A stretch of DNA of 64,000 nucleotides from Candidatus Methylophosphatis haderslevensis (GCA_016711925.1 JADJSA010000009.1:1-64000); one strand, 5' to 3'. Counted from the first letter of the stretch, positions 7,953 through 19,056 are shown. Numbers and translations: made by a program. The notes: generated by a model from the letters alone, not told the origin.

Positions 7953-9778
7953 ATGAAAACCTTCCGCGCCAGGATGCTGGCGTTCGCCCTGCTGCCACTC
8001 TCCTGCGTTGCATATGCACAATCGGTGCAGATCGGCCGCGCGGAAGGCGTGATATCGCCCGACAGCGATCCCGGTTCCAAGCCGACAGCCAATGCCAATG
8101 GCAACGCCATCGCCGTCGGCAATGGGGCAGATGCAAATGCGGGAGACAAATACGCGGACACCAACACCGGCATCGCAATCGGCGCCGGCGCCGTGGCAAA
8201 CTCGGCAGTGCCCGACAACAACGGCATCGCGATCGGCGCCGGCAGCGGCGCAGCCGCCCAAGCGGTTGCAGTCGGCGCCAGCGCACGCGCAACCGAGTCA
8301 CGGTCGGTCGCCATTGGCGCCGGTTCAGTGGCCGACAAAGCGGATACCGTTTCCGTGGGGACCGTGGAAAAGGGCGGGCAGCGTCGCATCACCAATGTCT
8401 CCGACGGCATTGGGGCAACCGATGCCGCCACCAAGGGCCAGGTCGATACAGTCAACGCCACTGCCAATGCCGCGCTGACCAACGCATCGACTGCGCAGTC
8501 GACTGCCAATACCGCGGCCACCGGCGCAGCGACTGCACAAGCCACGGCCAACACCGCCTTGACCAGCGCCGGCGCGGCGCAGTCCTCGGCCAGCGCCGCG
8601 CAAACGACTGCCACCACAGCACTGACCTCCGCGGCCACCGCACAAACCACCGCGAATGCCGGCCTCAGCAATGCGGCCGCAGCGCAATCCACCGCCAATG
8701 CCGCGCTGACCAACGCATCGGCGGCGCAGACCGCAGCAAGCACGGCCATGACCAACGCAGCGACTGCACAAACCACGGCCAACACCGCCTTGACCAGCGC
8801 CGGCGCGGCGCAGTCCTCGGCCAGCGCCGCGCAAACGACTGCCACCACAGCACTGACCACCGCGGCCACCGCACAAACCACCGCGAATGCCGGCCTCAGC
8901 AATGCGGCCACAGCGCAATCCACCGCCAACGCCGCGCTGACCAACGTCGACGCGCAGACCGCACAAGCCATCACCACCACGGCACAAACCACGGCCACCC
9001 ACGCCCCCCCCCCCCACCCCCGGCCACCGCACACCACCCGAATGCCGCTCACCAGCGAGCCCAGCCAGCCACCGCCAACACCCGCCACCAACGCACGACT
9101 GCGCAGACCGCAGCAAGCACGGCCATCACCAACGCATCGGCGGCGCAGACTGCCGCCGCTACTGCCCTGACCAATTCAGCAACCGCCCAGAGCACCGCCG
9201 ATGCTGCACTAACGCAATCGACCAGCGCCCAGGCCACGGCCAGCACGGCCTTGACCAATGCGGCGACTGCACAGGCGACTGCCACTACAGCCTTCACTAC
9301 AGCAAACAACGCGCAGGCAGCAGCTAACACGGCTTTGACCAACTCCGCGAGCGCACAGAGCGCCGCCAGCACTGCTCTGGCAACCGCCGTCACCGCCGAA
9401 TCGAACGCGCGCACCTATACCGACACCCGTTCGCGCGAGACCTTGCAACAGGCCATGGCCTACTCGGACAGCCGAATGCAGTCCGTCGCCGCCGACACGC
9501 TTGATCGATCCCGCGCCTACACCGATCAACAGATCGCCGCGATCAGCAAGCGCGCCTATGGTGGTATCGCGGCGGCAGCCGCATTGGGCTTCGTCGTACC
9601 GGCCCAACCGGGTGGCGTCTCGCTCAATGTCGGCGTAGGCTCGTACCGCGGCGCCGGCGCAATGGGTATTGCAATCGCCCGCACCAGCAGCGATTCCCGC
9701 GTAGTCGTCAATGGTGGTGTCGGCGTAGCAGCCGGCGGCGGCGTGTTGATGCGCGCGGGAGCGGGTTACACGTTTTGA
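7953..9778 (+). CDS. Trimeric autotransporter adhesin (YadA-like), interrupted by a frameshift
   Basis: All parts of a type Vc surface adhesin are present: a signal peptide (MKTFRARMLAFALLPLSCVAYAQ), head repeats of the GIAIGAG type, the neck with RRITNVSDGIGATDAATKG, a long Ala/Thr-rich stalk built of 14-residue units such as ALTNAATAQTTANT, and a C-terminal membrane anchor ending in GAGYTF. The anchor would form the outer-membrane pore through which the trimer exports itself. The frame breaks at ~9005-9100, where a poly-C run and several small deletions disturb the repeat. The stalk and anchor resume in another frame by ~9100 and run to 9778. Restored length would be about 600 residues. Either the gene is decayed or the sequence is wrong in the repeat. 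Confidence 0.85.
8531..8992 (+). repeat. 231-bp tandem duplication in the adhesin stalk
   Basis: The block starting GACTGCACAA at 8531 recurs at 8762 with only a few substitutions over its first ~180 bp. 231 bp is 77 codons, or eleven heptads, so the duplication keeps the coiled-coil register. Confidence 0.85.
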
Positions 9779-11236
9779 CCGTCGCCGGCGTATGACAACG
9801 GCGCAACCACGGTTCGGAAAGTCGGCGTCAGGTCGGGGTGGCACTACCGCAGCCGCTGGCTAGCCAGTACTGATCTTTGGTCGGTGTCATCAGTCCACCC
9901 GTTTCAGTCTTGTGGCACCCAGTGCGGCACCCAACCTGCCTCGCCGTCGCCACACTGAAACGCGACGTCGATGCCGAGTCCTGCCACCCAGACCACGGTG
10001 TCGCCACACCAGAGTATCGGCCTGGCCTGGCGCTGCCAGGGCGGGACGCCGAGTTCCTGGTACCAGTGCTTGAGCGAGCGGCGCGGCCGGCGCGCGTCGG
10101 GGCGGATCGATTCGCCGCCGCGGCGCGGCGCGAGATGACATTCGCCGCCCGCAATGCGGTCGGCCGCAAACCCGCTCCCGATGGCGTTCTCGAACCGCAC
10201 CTTGCCGGAGAGCCAGTCCAGATGCGCCTCTCCGGCCCATGGAACGCGTAGATCGCCATTCGGTGCGGTCTCCAGCGCGATGGGGTTGGCCAGGACATGC
10301 AACTCGCCGGCGAAGCAGCGCAGTTGAAGCGGCGCGAAATCGAAGCGGAAATGCGTGTCGCGTTCGATGACGTTGAGCTGGCGCTGCAGCTCGCCCAGGC
10401 GGGCGGCATCGGGCGCCGCCACGCCGGCCTCGCGCACGACGAAGCGCAGCAGGTTGCGCGCGCGCGGCGCAGCGAGCCGGCGCAACGCGTCGATGCGCAA
10501 ACGCCCGGCCGGCGCGGCGGCGGCGAAATCTTCGCGCGCCAGCGCATCTAGCAGCGCTTCGGCCTCGGCGGCGAGCATTGCCGTGCGCGCCAGCGCCGAT
10601 TCGGCCGCCGGAAAGCGCTGCGCAAGCGCCGGCAGAATGTCGTTGCGCAGCCAGTTGCGCGTGCAGTCGCGGTCGAGATTGGATTCGTCATCGACCCATT
10701 CCAGCGCGTGGCGTCGAACGTAGTCGTCGACAACCGGGCGCGGCACGCCCAGCAGCGGGCGCATCAGGCGCGCCGCGCCGCCGCGAGACAGCGAGCGCGC
10801 CCCCGGCATGGCGGAAAGACCGCGCTGGCCGGCACCGCGCAGCAGATTGTGCAGCACGGTTTCCGCCTGATCGCCGCGATGATGGGCGAGCGCGATCCAT
10901 TCGACATCGAGCGCAGCGAAGGCGGCGTAGCGCGCCGCGCGCGCCGCGGCTTCGATACCCTGCCCGCTCGCCCGATCGACGGTGACGCGCGAACACTTGA
11001 ACGGCACCGCCATCGCCCCGCACAGCCGCGCGCAGAAATCGGCCCAGCCATCGGCGTTGTGGCTCAGGCCATGATGAACATGCAGGGCGGATAGCTGGAA
11101 GCCGAACGCCTCGCGCAGTTGCCCCAGCGCATGGAGCAGCGCGACCGAATCGCGGCCGCCGCTGAGCCCCACCGCGATGCGGCTGGCGCGCACCGCATGG
11201 CGCACAAGTGCTGCGCACAACGCGTCGATCAGCGGA

Positions 11237-12205
<969 letters not shown>

Positions 12206-12310
12206 GCGTGGCGTTCAGGCGGGCGAAAGCGGCATTTTAGCGGAAGCAGTCGCGGTCGGTGCGGCCTTAGCCGGCGGCAGGCAGCGGCAGCGTCGGGTAA
12301 ACTGCGCGCC

Positions 12311-13342
12311 ATGCTTTATCAATTCGCCCGCCCGTTGTTGTTTGCGCTCGATGCCGAAACCGCGCACGACCTGACGTTGGCCGCGCTCAAGCGGCTCGCC
12401 GGCACCCCGCTCGCCCCGCACTGCCGGGCCGATCACGGCGACCCGGTGCAGGTGATGGGCATCCAGTTTCCCAACCGGGTCGGCCTGGCCGCCGGCCTCG
12501 ACAAAAATGGTGAATGCATCGAAGGCCTGGCGACCCTGGGCTTCGGCTTCATCGAGGTCGGCACTGTCACGCCGCGGCCGCAGCCGGGCAATCCGAAGCC
12601 GCGCCTGTTCCGGCTGCCGGAACACCAGGCGATCATCAACCGCATGGGCTTCAACAACGGCGGTCTCGACTCGTTGATCGCCAATGTCGGCAGGGCAAGG
12701 TACAAGGGCGTGCTCGGCATCAACATCGGCAAGAATTTCGACACGCCGATCGAGCGCGCGGCCGACGACTATGTGGCCTGCCTGAATCGCGTCTATCCCT
12801 ACGCGAGCTACGTCGCCGTCAACATCAGTTCGCCGAACACCAGGAACCTGCGCCAGTTGCAAGGCGGCGACGAACTGGATTCGCTGCTCGGCAAGCTCAA
12901 GGATGCGCAGGCCCGGCTGGCCGAGCGGCACAGCCGCTACACGCCGCTGGCGCTGAAGATCGCGCCCGATCTCGACGATACTCAACTCACCACGATCTGC
13001 GACGCGCTGCGCTGGCACCGCATCGACGCGGTGATCGCCACCAACACGACGATCGCGCGCGACGGCATCGCCGGCCATCCGCTCGAACAGCAAACCGGCG
13101 GCCTCTCGGGTGGCCCGCTGCTGCACCGTTCGACCGAGGTGGTCGCCGAACTGGCAAAAAAACTCAAGGGCGAGCTGCCGATCGTCGGCGTCGGCGGCAT
13201 TCTGTGCGGCGAGGACGCGCGCGCCAAGCTCGACGCCGGTGCCAGCCTGGTGCAGGTTTATTCCGGGCTGATCTACCGCGGCCCGGCCCTGGTGCGGGAG
13301 GCGATAGCGGCAACCGGCGCTCACCCCGACGGCGCCGGCTGA
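12311..13342 (+). CDS. pyrD: Dihydroorotate dehydrogenase (quinone), class 2
   Basis: 343 residues. It is a membrane-associated FMN enzyme that oxidises dihydroorotate to orotate in pyrimidine synthesis and passes electrons to quinone. The N-terminal MLYQFARPLLFALDAETAHD is the class 2 membrane-binding extension. FMN and substrate motifs follow: VGLAAGLDKNGE, NRMGFNNGG, VNISSPNTRNLRQLQ with the catalytic Ser of class 2, and the phosphate-binding GVGGI near the end. The internal ATG at 12311 is chosen because all family similarity begins there; the longer open frame upstream overlaps divergent accA. Confidence 0.96.
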   Translation: MLYQFARPLLFALDAETAHDLTLAALKRLAGTPLAPHCRADHGDPVQVMGIQFPNRVGLAAGLDKNGECIEGLATLGFGFIEVGTVTPRPQPGNPKPRLFRLPEHQAIINRMGFNNGGLDSLIANVGRARYKGVLGINIGKNFDTPIERAADDYVACLNRVYPYASYVAVNISSPNTRNLRQLQGGDELDSLLGKLKDAQARLAERHSRYTPLALKIAPDLDDTQLTTICDALRWHRIDAVIATNTTIARDGIAGHPLEQQTGGLSGGPLLHRSTEVVAELAKKLKGELPIVGVGGILCGEDARAKLDAGASLVQVYSGLIYRGPALVREAIAATGAHPDGAG

Positions 13343-13447
13343 GGCGCTGGGCGCCACAGATTTCTCCCTGATTCAAAAGACATTATCGGAGTCAGGGTTG
13401 AGTGGTGCGGCGCAAAAGGATAATCCGGCAACTTCCGTTTCGACCCC

Positions 13448-14032
13448 ATGGCAAGCTACTTCTTCATCATTCTCGGCACGGTGCTCGTCAACAACGTGGT
13501 GCTCGTGCGGATTCTCGGCCTGTGCCCGTTCATGGGGGTGTCGAAGAAGCTGGAAACCGCCATCGGCATGGGCGCGGCCACCACCTTCGTGCTCACCGTG
13601 GGCTGCGGGGCGAGCTACGTCATCGACCATTTTCTGCTCGCGCCGTTCGGCCTCGAGTACCTGCGCACGCTGGCCTTCATCGTCACCATTGCGGCGATCG
13701 TCCAGCTTACCGAACTGGTGATCCAGAAGACCAGCCCGGTGCTCTACCAGGTGCTCGGCATCTACCTGCCGCTGATCACCACCAACTGCGCGGTGCTCGG
13801 CATACCGCTGCTCAACGTCTCGCTCAAGAACGGCTTCATCGAGTCGCTGTTGTTCGGTGCCGGCTCGGCGTTCGGCTTCTCGCTGGCGCTGGTACTGTTT
13901 GCGGGCATCCGGGAGCGGCTCGACGGCGCCGACGTGCCGGCGCCGTTCCGCGGCACCGCGATCGCGATGATCACCGCCGGCCTGATGAGCCTGGCGTTCA
14001 TGGGTTTCGCCGGACTGGACAAATACCACTGA
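13448..14032 (+). CDS. rsxA: Electron transport complex subunit RsxA
   Basis: 194 residues with six hydrophobic segments, the RsxA/RnfA membrane subunit. Matching stretches include NNVVLVRILGLCPFMGVSKK near the N-terminus and PLITTNCAVLGIPLLNVS in the middle. The Rsx/Rnf complex couples NAD(P)H-ferredoxin redox chemistry to ion movement; in enterobacteria it also keeps SoxR reduced. It is first of six genes in rsxABCDGE, and its stop overlaps rsxB (TGATG). I cannot tell from the sequence whether the complex serves SoxR reduction or ferredoxin reduction for another pathway; no nif genes are in view. Confidence 0.96.
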   Translation: MASYFFIILGTVLVNNVVLVRILGLCPFMGVSKKLETAIGMGAATTFVLTVGCGASYVIDHFLLAPFGLEYLRTLAFIVTIAAIVQLTELVIQKTSPVLYQVLGIYLPLITTNCAVLGIPLLNVSLKNGFIESLLFGAGSAFGFSLALVLFAGIRERLDGADVPAPFRGTAIAMITAGLMSLAFMGFAGLDKYH

Positions 14033-14583
14033 TGCTCAGCGCGCTGCTCGTCATGGCGCTGGGCGCCGTAATACTCGGCGCCGCGCTCGGCTGGGCATCG
14101 ATGCGCTTCAAGGTCGAAGGCGATCCGCTGGTCGACAAGATCGATGCCATCCTGCCGCAGACCCAGTGCGGCCAGTGCGGCCACCCCGGCTGCCGGCCCT
14201 ATGCCACGGCGATTGCCAAGGGCGAGGCGGAAATCAACCAGTGCCCGCCGGGCGGCGAGGAAGGCATCCGCAAGCTGGCCGACCTGCTCGGCCGCGAATT
14301 CAAGCCGCTGAACGCCGAAAATGGCGTCGAAAAACCCAAATCCGTCGCATTGATCGACGAGGCCACGTGCATCGGCTGCACGCTCTGCATACAGGCCTGC
14401 CCGGTGGACGCCATCGTCGGCGCCGCCAAGCAGATGCACACCGTGGTGGCCCCGCTGTGCACCGGCTGCGAACTGTGCCTGCCGCCCTGCCCGGTCAATT
14501 GCATCACGATGGAACCGGTCGGCGAGACGGTCGAGACCTGGAAGTGGAAGTATCCGGTGGTCGAGATCAAGGCAGCGGCCTGA
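14032..14583 (+). CDS. rsxB: Electron transport complex subunit RsxB (iron-sulfur)
   Basis: 183 residues. An N-terminal membrane anchor (~1-25) is followed by a 4Fe-4S domain with QCGQCGHPGCRPYA and a downstream Cys (INQCPPGG), then two 4Fe-4S ferredoxin clusters, CIGCTLCIQACPVDAI and CTGCELCLPPCPVNCI. This is the full RsxB cofactor set. It shuttles electrons within the Rsx complex at the inner membrane. The start at 14032 overlaps the rsxA stop, which implies translational coupling. Confidence 0.97.
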   Translation: MLSALLVMALGAVILGAALGWASMRFKVEGDPLVDKIDAILPQTQCGQCGHPGCRPYATAIAKGEAEINQCPPGGEEGIRKLADLLGREFKPLNAENGVEKPKSVALIDEATCIGCTLCIQACPVDAIVGAAKQMHTVVAPLCTGCELCLPPCPVNCITMEPVGETVETWKWKYPVVEIKAAA

Positions 14584-14603
14584 GCCAGCGAACACCAACA
14601 AAC

Positions 14604-16358
14604 ATGGGCAAACCCTTCGACTTCCACGGCGGCGTCAAGCCGCAGACCAACAAGGCGCAATCGACCCGCGAGGCGATCGCCGTCGCGTCGCTGCCGTCCC
14701 AAATGGTGGTGCCGCTGCACCAGAGCATCGGTGGCACGCCGCATCCGCTGGTGCAGGCCGGCGAGCGCGTTCTCAAGGGCCAGCGCATCGGTGCGGCCGA
14801 CGGCAACGTGTCGGCCGCCGTGCATGCGCCGACCTCGGGCACGGTAATCGCGGTCGAACCGCGCGTCATGGCGCACACTTCCGGGCTGGCCATGCTGTCG
14901 GTGGTCATCGAACCCGACGGCGAGGATGCCTGGCTGCCTCTCAGTCCGTCGAACTACCACAGCCTGCAGGGTGACGAAATCCGCGACCTGTTGCGCGATG
15001 CCGGCGTGGTGGGCCTTGGCGGCGCGGTGTTTCCGAGCCATCTCAAGCTCAAGGCCGGCAAAGACAAACGCATGACGCTGGTGCTCAACGGCGCCGAGTG
15101 CGAGCCCTACATCACCTGCGACGACATGCTGATGCGCGAGCGCGCGCAAGACATCCTGCGCGGCGGCCAGATCATGCGCCACATGCTCGGCGCAGACACC
15201 GTGCTGATCGGCATCGAGGACAACAAGCCGGAAGCAGCCGCGGCAATGCGCGCCGCGGTTGCCGCGCTCGGCGAGGACATGCAGGTGGTCGTGGTGCCGA
15301 CACGCTATCCGGCAGGCGGCGCCAAGCAGTTGATCCGCTCGCTCACCGGAATCGAAGTGCCGCACGGCAAGCGCAGCACCGACTACGGCGTGCAGTGCTT
15401 CAATGTCGGCACCGCCTACGCAATCCACGAGACGATCAATCTCGGCCGCCCGTTGATCTCGCGCATCGTCACGGTCAGCGGCAATGTCGAGCGGCCGCGC
15501 AACTACGAAGTGCTGTTCGGCACGCCGATGTCGCACCTGCTGCGGCTGGCCGGCGCGAAGCCGGACACCGACCGCACGGTGATGGGCGGGCCGATGATGG
15601 GCTACCTGATGCCCAAGCCGGACGTGCCGGTGGTCAAGGCCACCAATTGCGTGATCGCCGGCTCGCGGGCGCTGTTTCCGCCGCCGCCGCCCGAGATGCC
15701 GTGCATCCGCTGCACCGCCTGCGTCGATGTCTGTCCGGCCGACCTGCAGCCACACGAGATGTACTGGTTCGCCCGGGCAAAGAATTTCGGCAAGACGCAG
15801 GAATATCACGTGTTCGACTGCATCGAATGCGGCTGCTGCGCCTACGTGTGCCCCTCGCATATTCCGCTGGTCGATTACTACCGCTTTGCCAAGACGGAAA
15901 TCTGGGCGCGCGAGCGCAACAAGGATGCGGCCGACCAGGCACGCGAACGCTTCGAGTTCCGTACCCTGCGCGAGCAGCGCGAAAAGGAGGAAAAGGCCGC
16001 CAAGCTTGCTGTCAAGGCCGCCGCCGGGCGCCAGACTGCCGAGAAGCGCGTGGTGCCCCCCGCACCGCCGCCGGCTGCACCCGCCGATGCACGCCCAGCC
16101 GCCGTCGCGGCGGCTCGGGCGGAAGGCGCGCTGGCTGTGACTGCCGACGCAGCACCGGGCGCCGCGCCCTCGCCCGACCCGAAGAAGGCGCTGATCGAAG
16201 CCGCGATCGAGCGGGCGCGCCAGCAGCGCGAAGCCATCGCGCCAAAGAACACCGAGAACCTGACCGCCGCACAGAAGGCGGAAATTGTCGAGATCGAAGC
16301 GCGCCGCGCCAAGATCCGCGAACGGGCCAGAACCCACGACGAGGACGCCCGTCAATGA
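14604..16358 (+). CDS. rsxC: Electron transport complex subunit RsxC
   Basis: 584 residues. It carries the NADH/FMN-binding part of the Rsx complex: GGAVFPSHLKL and LNGAECEPYITCDD, then a SLBB region, then two 4Fe-4S clusters (CIRCTACVDVCPADL and CIECGCCAYVCPSHI at ~370-425). The tail after ~440 is charged and Ala-rich and is short compared with enterobacterial RsxC, which carries long alanine-rich repeats. It starts 20 bp after rsxB. A 13-bp-arm hairpin lies in the gap to rsxD. Confidence 0.95.
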   Translation: MGKPFDFHGGVKPQTNKAQSTREAIAVASLPSQMVVPLHQSIGGTPHPLVQAGERVLKGQRIGAADGNVSAAVHAPTSGTVIAVEPRVMAHTSGLAMLSVVIEPDGEDAWLPLSPSNYHSLQGDEIRDLLRDAGVVGLGGAVFPSHLKLKAGKDKRMTLVLNGAECEPYITCDDMLMRERAQDILRGGQIMRHMLGADTVLIGIEDNKPEAAAAMRAAVAALGEDMQVVVVPTRYPAGGAKQLIRSLTGIEVPHGKRSTDYGVQCFNVGTAYAIHETINLGRPLISRIVTVSGNVERPRNYEVLFGTPMSHLLRLAGAKPDTDRTVMGGPMMGYLMPKPDVPVVKATNCVIAGSRALFPPPPPEMPCIRCTACVDVCPADLQPHEMYWFARAKNFGKTQEYHVFDCIECGCCAYVCPSHIPLVDYYRFAKTEIWARERNKDAADQARERFEFRTLREQREKEEKAAKLAVKAAAGRQTAEKRVVPPAPPPAAPADARPAAVAAARAEGALAVTADAAPGAAPSPDPKKALIEAAIERARQQREAIAPKNTENLTAAQKAEIVEIEARRAKIRERARTHDEDARQ

Positions 16359-16394
16359 CCCGCCGGATTTTGCGGAGCCGACACCGCATGGACC

Positions 16395-16452
16395 GCCGCA
16401 CCCCCACTCTGCCCTCCCTCTCGGAAGAAAAGGGTCGGGGTGGGGGTGCGGC
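16395..16452. repeat. Perfect 13-bp inverted repeat between rsxC and rsxD
   Basis: Arms GCCGCACCCCCAC (16395-16407) and GTGGGGGTGCGGC (16440-16452) flank a 32-base pyrimidine-then-purine-rich loop. It is in the only sizeable gap (132 bp) inside the rsx operon. It lacks a U-tract, so it is more likely a processing/stability hairpin or a dispersed intergenic repeat than a terminator. Confidence 0.75.
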
Positions 16453-16490
16453 ACGCGAACGGCTGCGATCCCTGACCCGGATCTCCTGAT

Positions 16491-17495
16491 TTGAACAACT
16501 CCCCCTACATCCGCAAGCCGGCCAGCATCCAGACGGTGATGCTCAAGGTGCTGCTGGCGCTGCTGCCGGGCGTCGCGGCCTACGTCTGGTTCTTCGGCGT
16601 CGGCGTGCTGATCAACCTGGTGCTCGCCTCGCTGGCGGCATTGCTCGGCGAAGCGCTGATGCTCAAGGCGCGCGGGCGCCCGGTCGGCATTTTTCTCGCC
16701 GACCTGTCGGCGGTGGTGACGGCCTGGCTGGTCGTGCTGACTTTTCCGCCGATCGCGCCCTGGTGGCTCACCGTCTCGGCGACGCTGTTCGCGATCGTGG
16801 TGGTCAAGCAGCTTTATGGCGGACTCGGCCAGAACCCGTTCAATCCGGCCATGGCCGGCTATGCGATCATGATCGTCGCATTCCCGGCGCTGATGTCGCA
16901 ATGGCCGCACGGCGGACTGGGCCTGGCCGCACAGCTCGATCTGATCGCCGGCGGCCTGCGCGACCTCGACGCCATCACCGGCGCCACACCGCTCGACGCG
17001 CTGCGCACCGGCCTGCGCGAGTCGGCCACCCCGACCACGGTGCAGCAGGTGATTGCCGGCAGCCCGGCTTTCGGCCTGGTGGGCGGCAAGGGCTGGGAGT
17101 GGATCGCCGCCGGCTACCTGCTCGGCGGGCTGTGGCTGTGGCAGCAGCGCATCATCACCTGGCACCTGCCGCTGGCGTTTCTCGCCGGCATCGCGATCGT
17201 CTCCGGCGCGCTGTGGGCCATCGACCCCGGCGCATTCGCGTCACCGCTGCTGCACCTGGTCGCCGGCGGCACCATGCTGGGCGCATTTTTCATCGTTACC
17301 GATCCGGTTTCCGGCCCCACCACCCCGCGTGGCAAGCTGTACTTCGCCGCCGGTGCGGCGCTGATCACGGTGGTCATCCGGGCCTTCGGCGCCTACCCGG
17401 ACGGCATTGCCTTCGCGGTGCTGCTGATGAACATCTGCGCGCCGCTGCTCGACATGAAGAATCAGCCGCCGGTTTTCGGCCACAAAGACGATTAG
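16491..17495 (+). CDS. rsxD: Electron transport complex subunit RsxD
   Basis: 334 residues with about nine membrane helices. RsxD is a membrane subunit that carries a covalently bound flavin on a threonine; the site is in the conserved stretch here read as GATPLDALRTG. Other family marks are KQLYGGLGQNPFNPAMAGYA and FIVTDPVSGPTTPRGK. The start is a TTG at 16491, which gives the expected short lead (NNSPYIRKPASIQTVMLKV) before the first helix; no ATG precedes that conserved region. A non-standard start right after the hairpin may limit expression. Confidence 0.94.
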   Translation: MNNSPYIRKPASIQTVMLKVLLALLPGVAAYVWFFGVGVLINLVLASLAALLGEALMLKARGRPVGIFLADLSAVVTAWLVVLTFPPIAPWWLTVSATLFAIVVVKQLYGGLGQNPFNPAMAGYAIMIVAFPALMSQWPHGGLGLAAQLDLIAGGLRDLDAITGATPLDALRTGLRESATPTTVQQVIAGSPAFGLVGGKGWEWIAAGYLLGGLWLWQQRIITWHLPLAFLAGIAIVSGALWAIDPGAFASPLLHLVAGGTMLGAFFIVTDPVSGPTTPRGKLYFAAGAALITVVIRAFGAYPDGIAFAVLLMNICAPLLDMKNQPPVFGHKDD

Positions 17496-17552
17496 GGACA
17501 ACCGAGGGGCAACCTGGGTACAAACAAGGCGCGACCCGCACACCTGGCGATC

Positions 17553-18212
17553 ATGAGCGAACCGACCATCACCGCAACCACGCTGCGCACCGCACTGACG
17601 CTGCTGGCATTCACCGTGATCTTCACCGGCGTCATGGCGTGGACGTTCTCGTCGACCAAGCCCGCCATCGACGCGGCCGCGCAGGGCGAGAAGATGAACC
17701 TGGTTAACGCGGTCCTGCCGCTGACCGCCTACGACAACGCGCTGCTCGACGACTTCGTCGAGATCGGCCCGACGCCGCAGCTCGGCGTCGATGATGCCGG
17801 CCGCATATATCGCGCGCGCAAGGGCGGCGAGCCGGCCGGGCTGGTGCTCGAAGCGGTCGCCCACGATGGTTACAGCGGCGACATCGCGCTGCTGGTGGCG
17901 GTGCGCGCCGACGGGGCGGTATCCGGCGTGCGCGTCACCCGCCATCGCGAGACCCCGGGCCTGGGCGACTACATCGACATCCGCAAGGACAAACACAAGG
18001 ATGCGCCGTGGATCACGCAATTCAATGCCCTGGGGCTGCAGCAGGTTACCGAGGCGAAGTGGCGGCTGAGAAAGGACGGCGGCAGGTTCGACTTCATGAC
18101 CGGTGCGACCATCAGCGCACGCGCGGTCACCAACGCGGTGGCGCGGGCGCTCGCCTTCGCCGATGCCAACCGCGAGCGGCTGTACACTGCCGCCAGCGGA
18201 TCGAAACTGTGA
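17553..18212 (+). CDS. rsxG: Electron transport complex subunit RsxG
   Basis: 219 residues: an N-terminal membrane anchor (~10-32) followed by a periplasmic FMN-binding domain. The covalent flavin site is seen as FDFMTGATISARAV (the Thr of S/TGAT) and the ligand loop as VTRHRETPGLGDYI. RsxG passes electrons within the Rsx complex. It is 57 bp after rsxD and 13 bp before rsxE, so it is in the same operon. Confidence 0.95.
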   Translation: MSEPTITATTLRTALTLLAFTVIFTGVMAWTFSSTKPAIDAAAQGEKMNLVNAVLPLTAYDNALLDDFVEIGPTPQLGVDDAGRIYRARKGGEPAGLVLEAVAHDGYSGDIALLVAVRADGAVSGVRVTRHRETPGLGDYIDIRKDKHKDAPWITQFNALGLQQVTEAKWRLRKDGGRFDFMTGATISARAVTNAVARALAFADANRERLYTAASGSKL

Positions 18213-18225
18213 GCAGGAGCATGCA

Positions 18226-18957
18226 ATGAGCGAACCACCGGGCCAGCCGGATAGCGACACGACCGCGTCGACGGCAACAGCGGCGGCAGTTCAGGCGCCG
18301 TGGCGGGACATCGCCTGGAACGGCGTGTGGACCCAGAACACCGGCATCGTGCAGATCCTCGGCCTGTGCCCGATACTGGCGATCAGCAACAGCTTCGTCA
18401 ATGCGGTGTCGCTCGGTCTGGCGACGATACTCGTCATGGCGCTGGCCAATGTGGCGATTTCCCTGCTGCGCAACCTGATCCCCTACGAGATTCGCATCCC
18501 GGTGTTCATCCTCATCATTGCCGCGCTGGTTACCGTGGTGGACCTGGCCTTCAACGCCTGGCTGCATTCGCTCTATCTGGTGCTCGGCATCTTCATCCCG
18601 CTGATCGTCACCAACTGCATCGTGCTGGCGCGCGTCGAGGCCTTCGCCGCCAAGAACGCGCCGCTCGAATCGACGCTCGACGGCATCGCCATGGGCGTGG
18701 GCCTGCTGCTGGTGCTGGCGATTCTGGGCGGCGTGCGCGAGATCATCGGCACCGGCCAGTTGCTCGGCGGCATCGACATGATCTTTCCCGCGCTCAAGCC
18801 GCTGCAGGTGCTGCCGCCCGACTACCCGGGTTTTCTCGCCGCGATCCTGCCGCCGGGCGCATTCATTTTTCTCGGTCTGCTGATCGCGGCAAAGAACTGG
18901 ATCGAGGCCCGCGCCGCGGCCCGGGTCAGCCACGGACCGGCCGCGGCCGCGCGCTGA
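18226..18957 (+). CDS. rsxE: Electron transport complex subunit RsxE
   Basis: 243 residues with six membrane helices, homologous to RsxA but at the other end of the operon. Family stretches are NGVWTQNTGIVQILGLCP and LVTNCIVLARVEAFAAKN-like text (here LIVTNCIVLARVEAFA). An N-terminal extension of about 25 Ser/Thr/Ala residues precedes the conserved part. The ATG at 18226 is in frame; the ATG five bases earlier is not. The gene ends the rsx run, with a REP-like repeat between it and nth. Confidence 0.95.
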   Translation: MSEPPGQPDSDTTASTATAAAVQAPWRDIAWNGVWTQNTGIVQILGLCPILAISNSFVNAVSLGLATILVMALANVAISLLRNLIPYEIRIPVFILIIAALVTVVDLAFNAWLHSLYLVLGIFIPLIVTNCIVLARVEAFAAKNAPLESTLDGIAMGVGLLLVLAILGGVREIIGTGQLLGGIDMIFPALKPLQVLPPDYPGFLAAILPPGAFIFLGLLIAAKNWIEARAAARVSHGPAAAAR

Positions 18958-19056
18958 GGCGCCCCGGCCCACTGCCCTGCTAGCCGCACCGGACAAGGCG
19001 TTTGCGGGTGGCAAGGCTGCGAGCCCCAGCCGGCGCGGCTTTCCAGCTTACCCCAT

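Noticed and set aside
10235..10262. GTAGATCGCCATTCGG resembling the REP-like core inside tilS
   Set aside because: It codes for NGDLR in a continuous TilS frame, lacks the CATGCG centre and the paired layout, and is best explained as chance.
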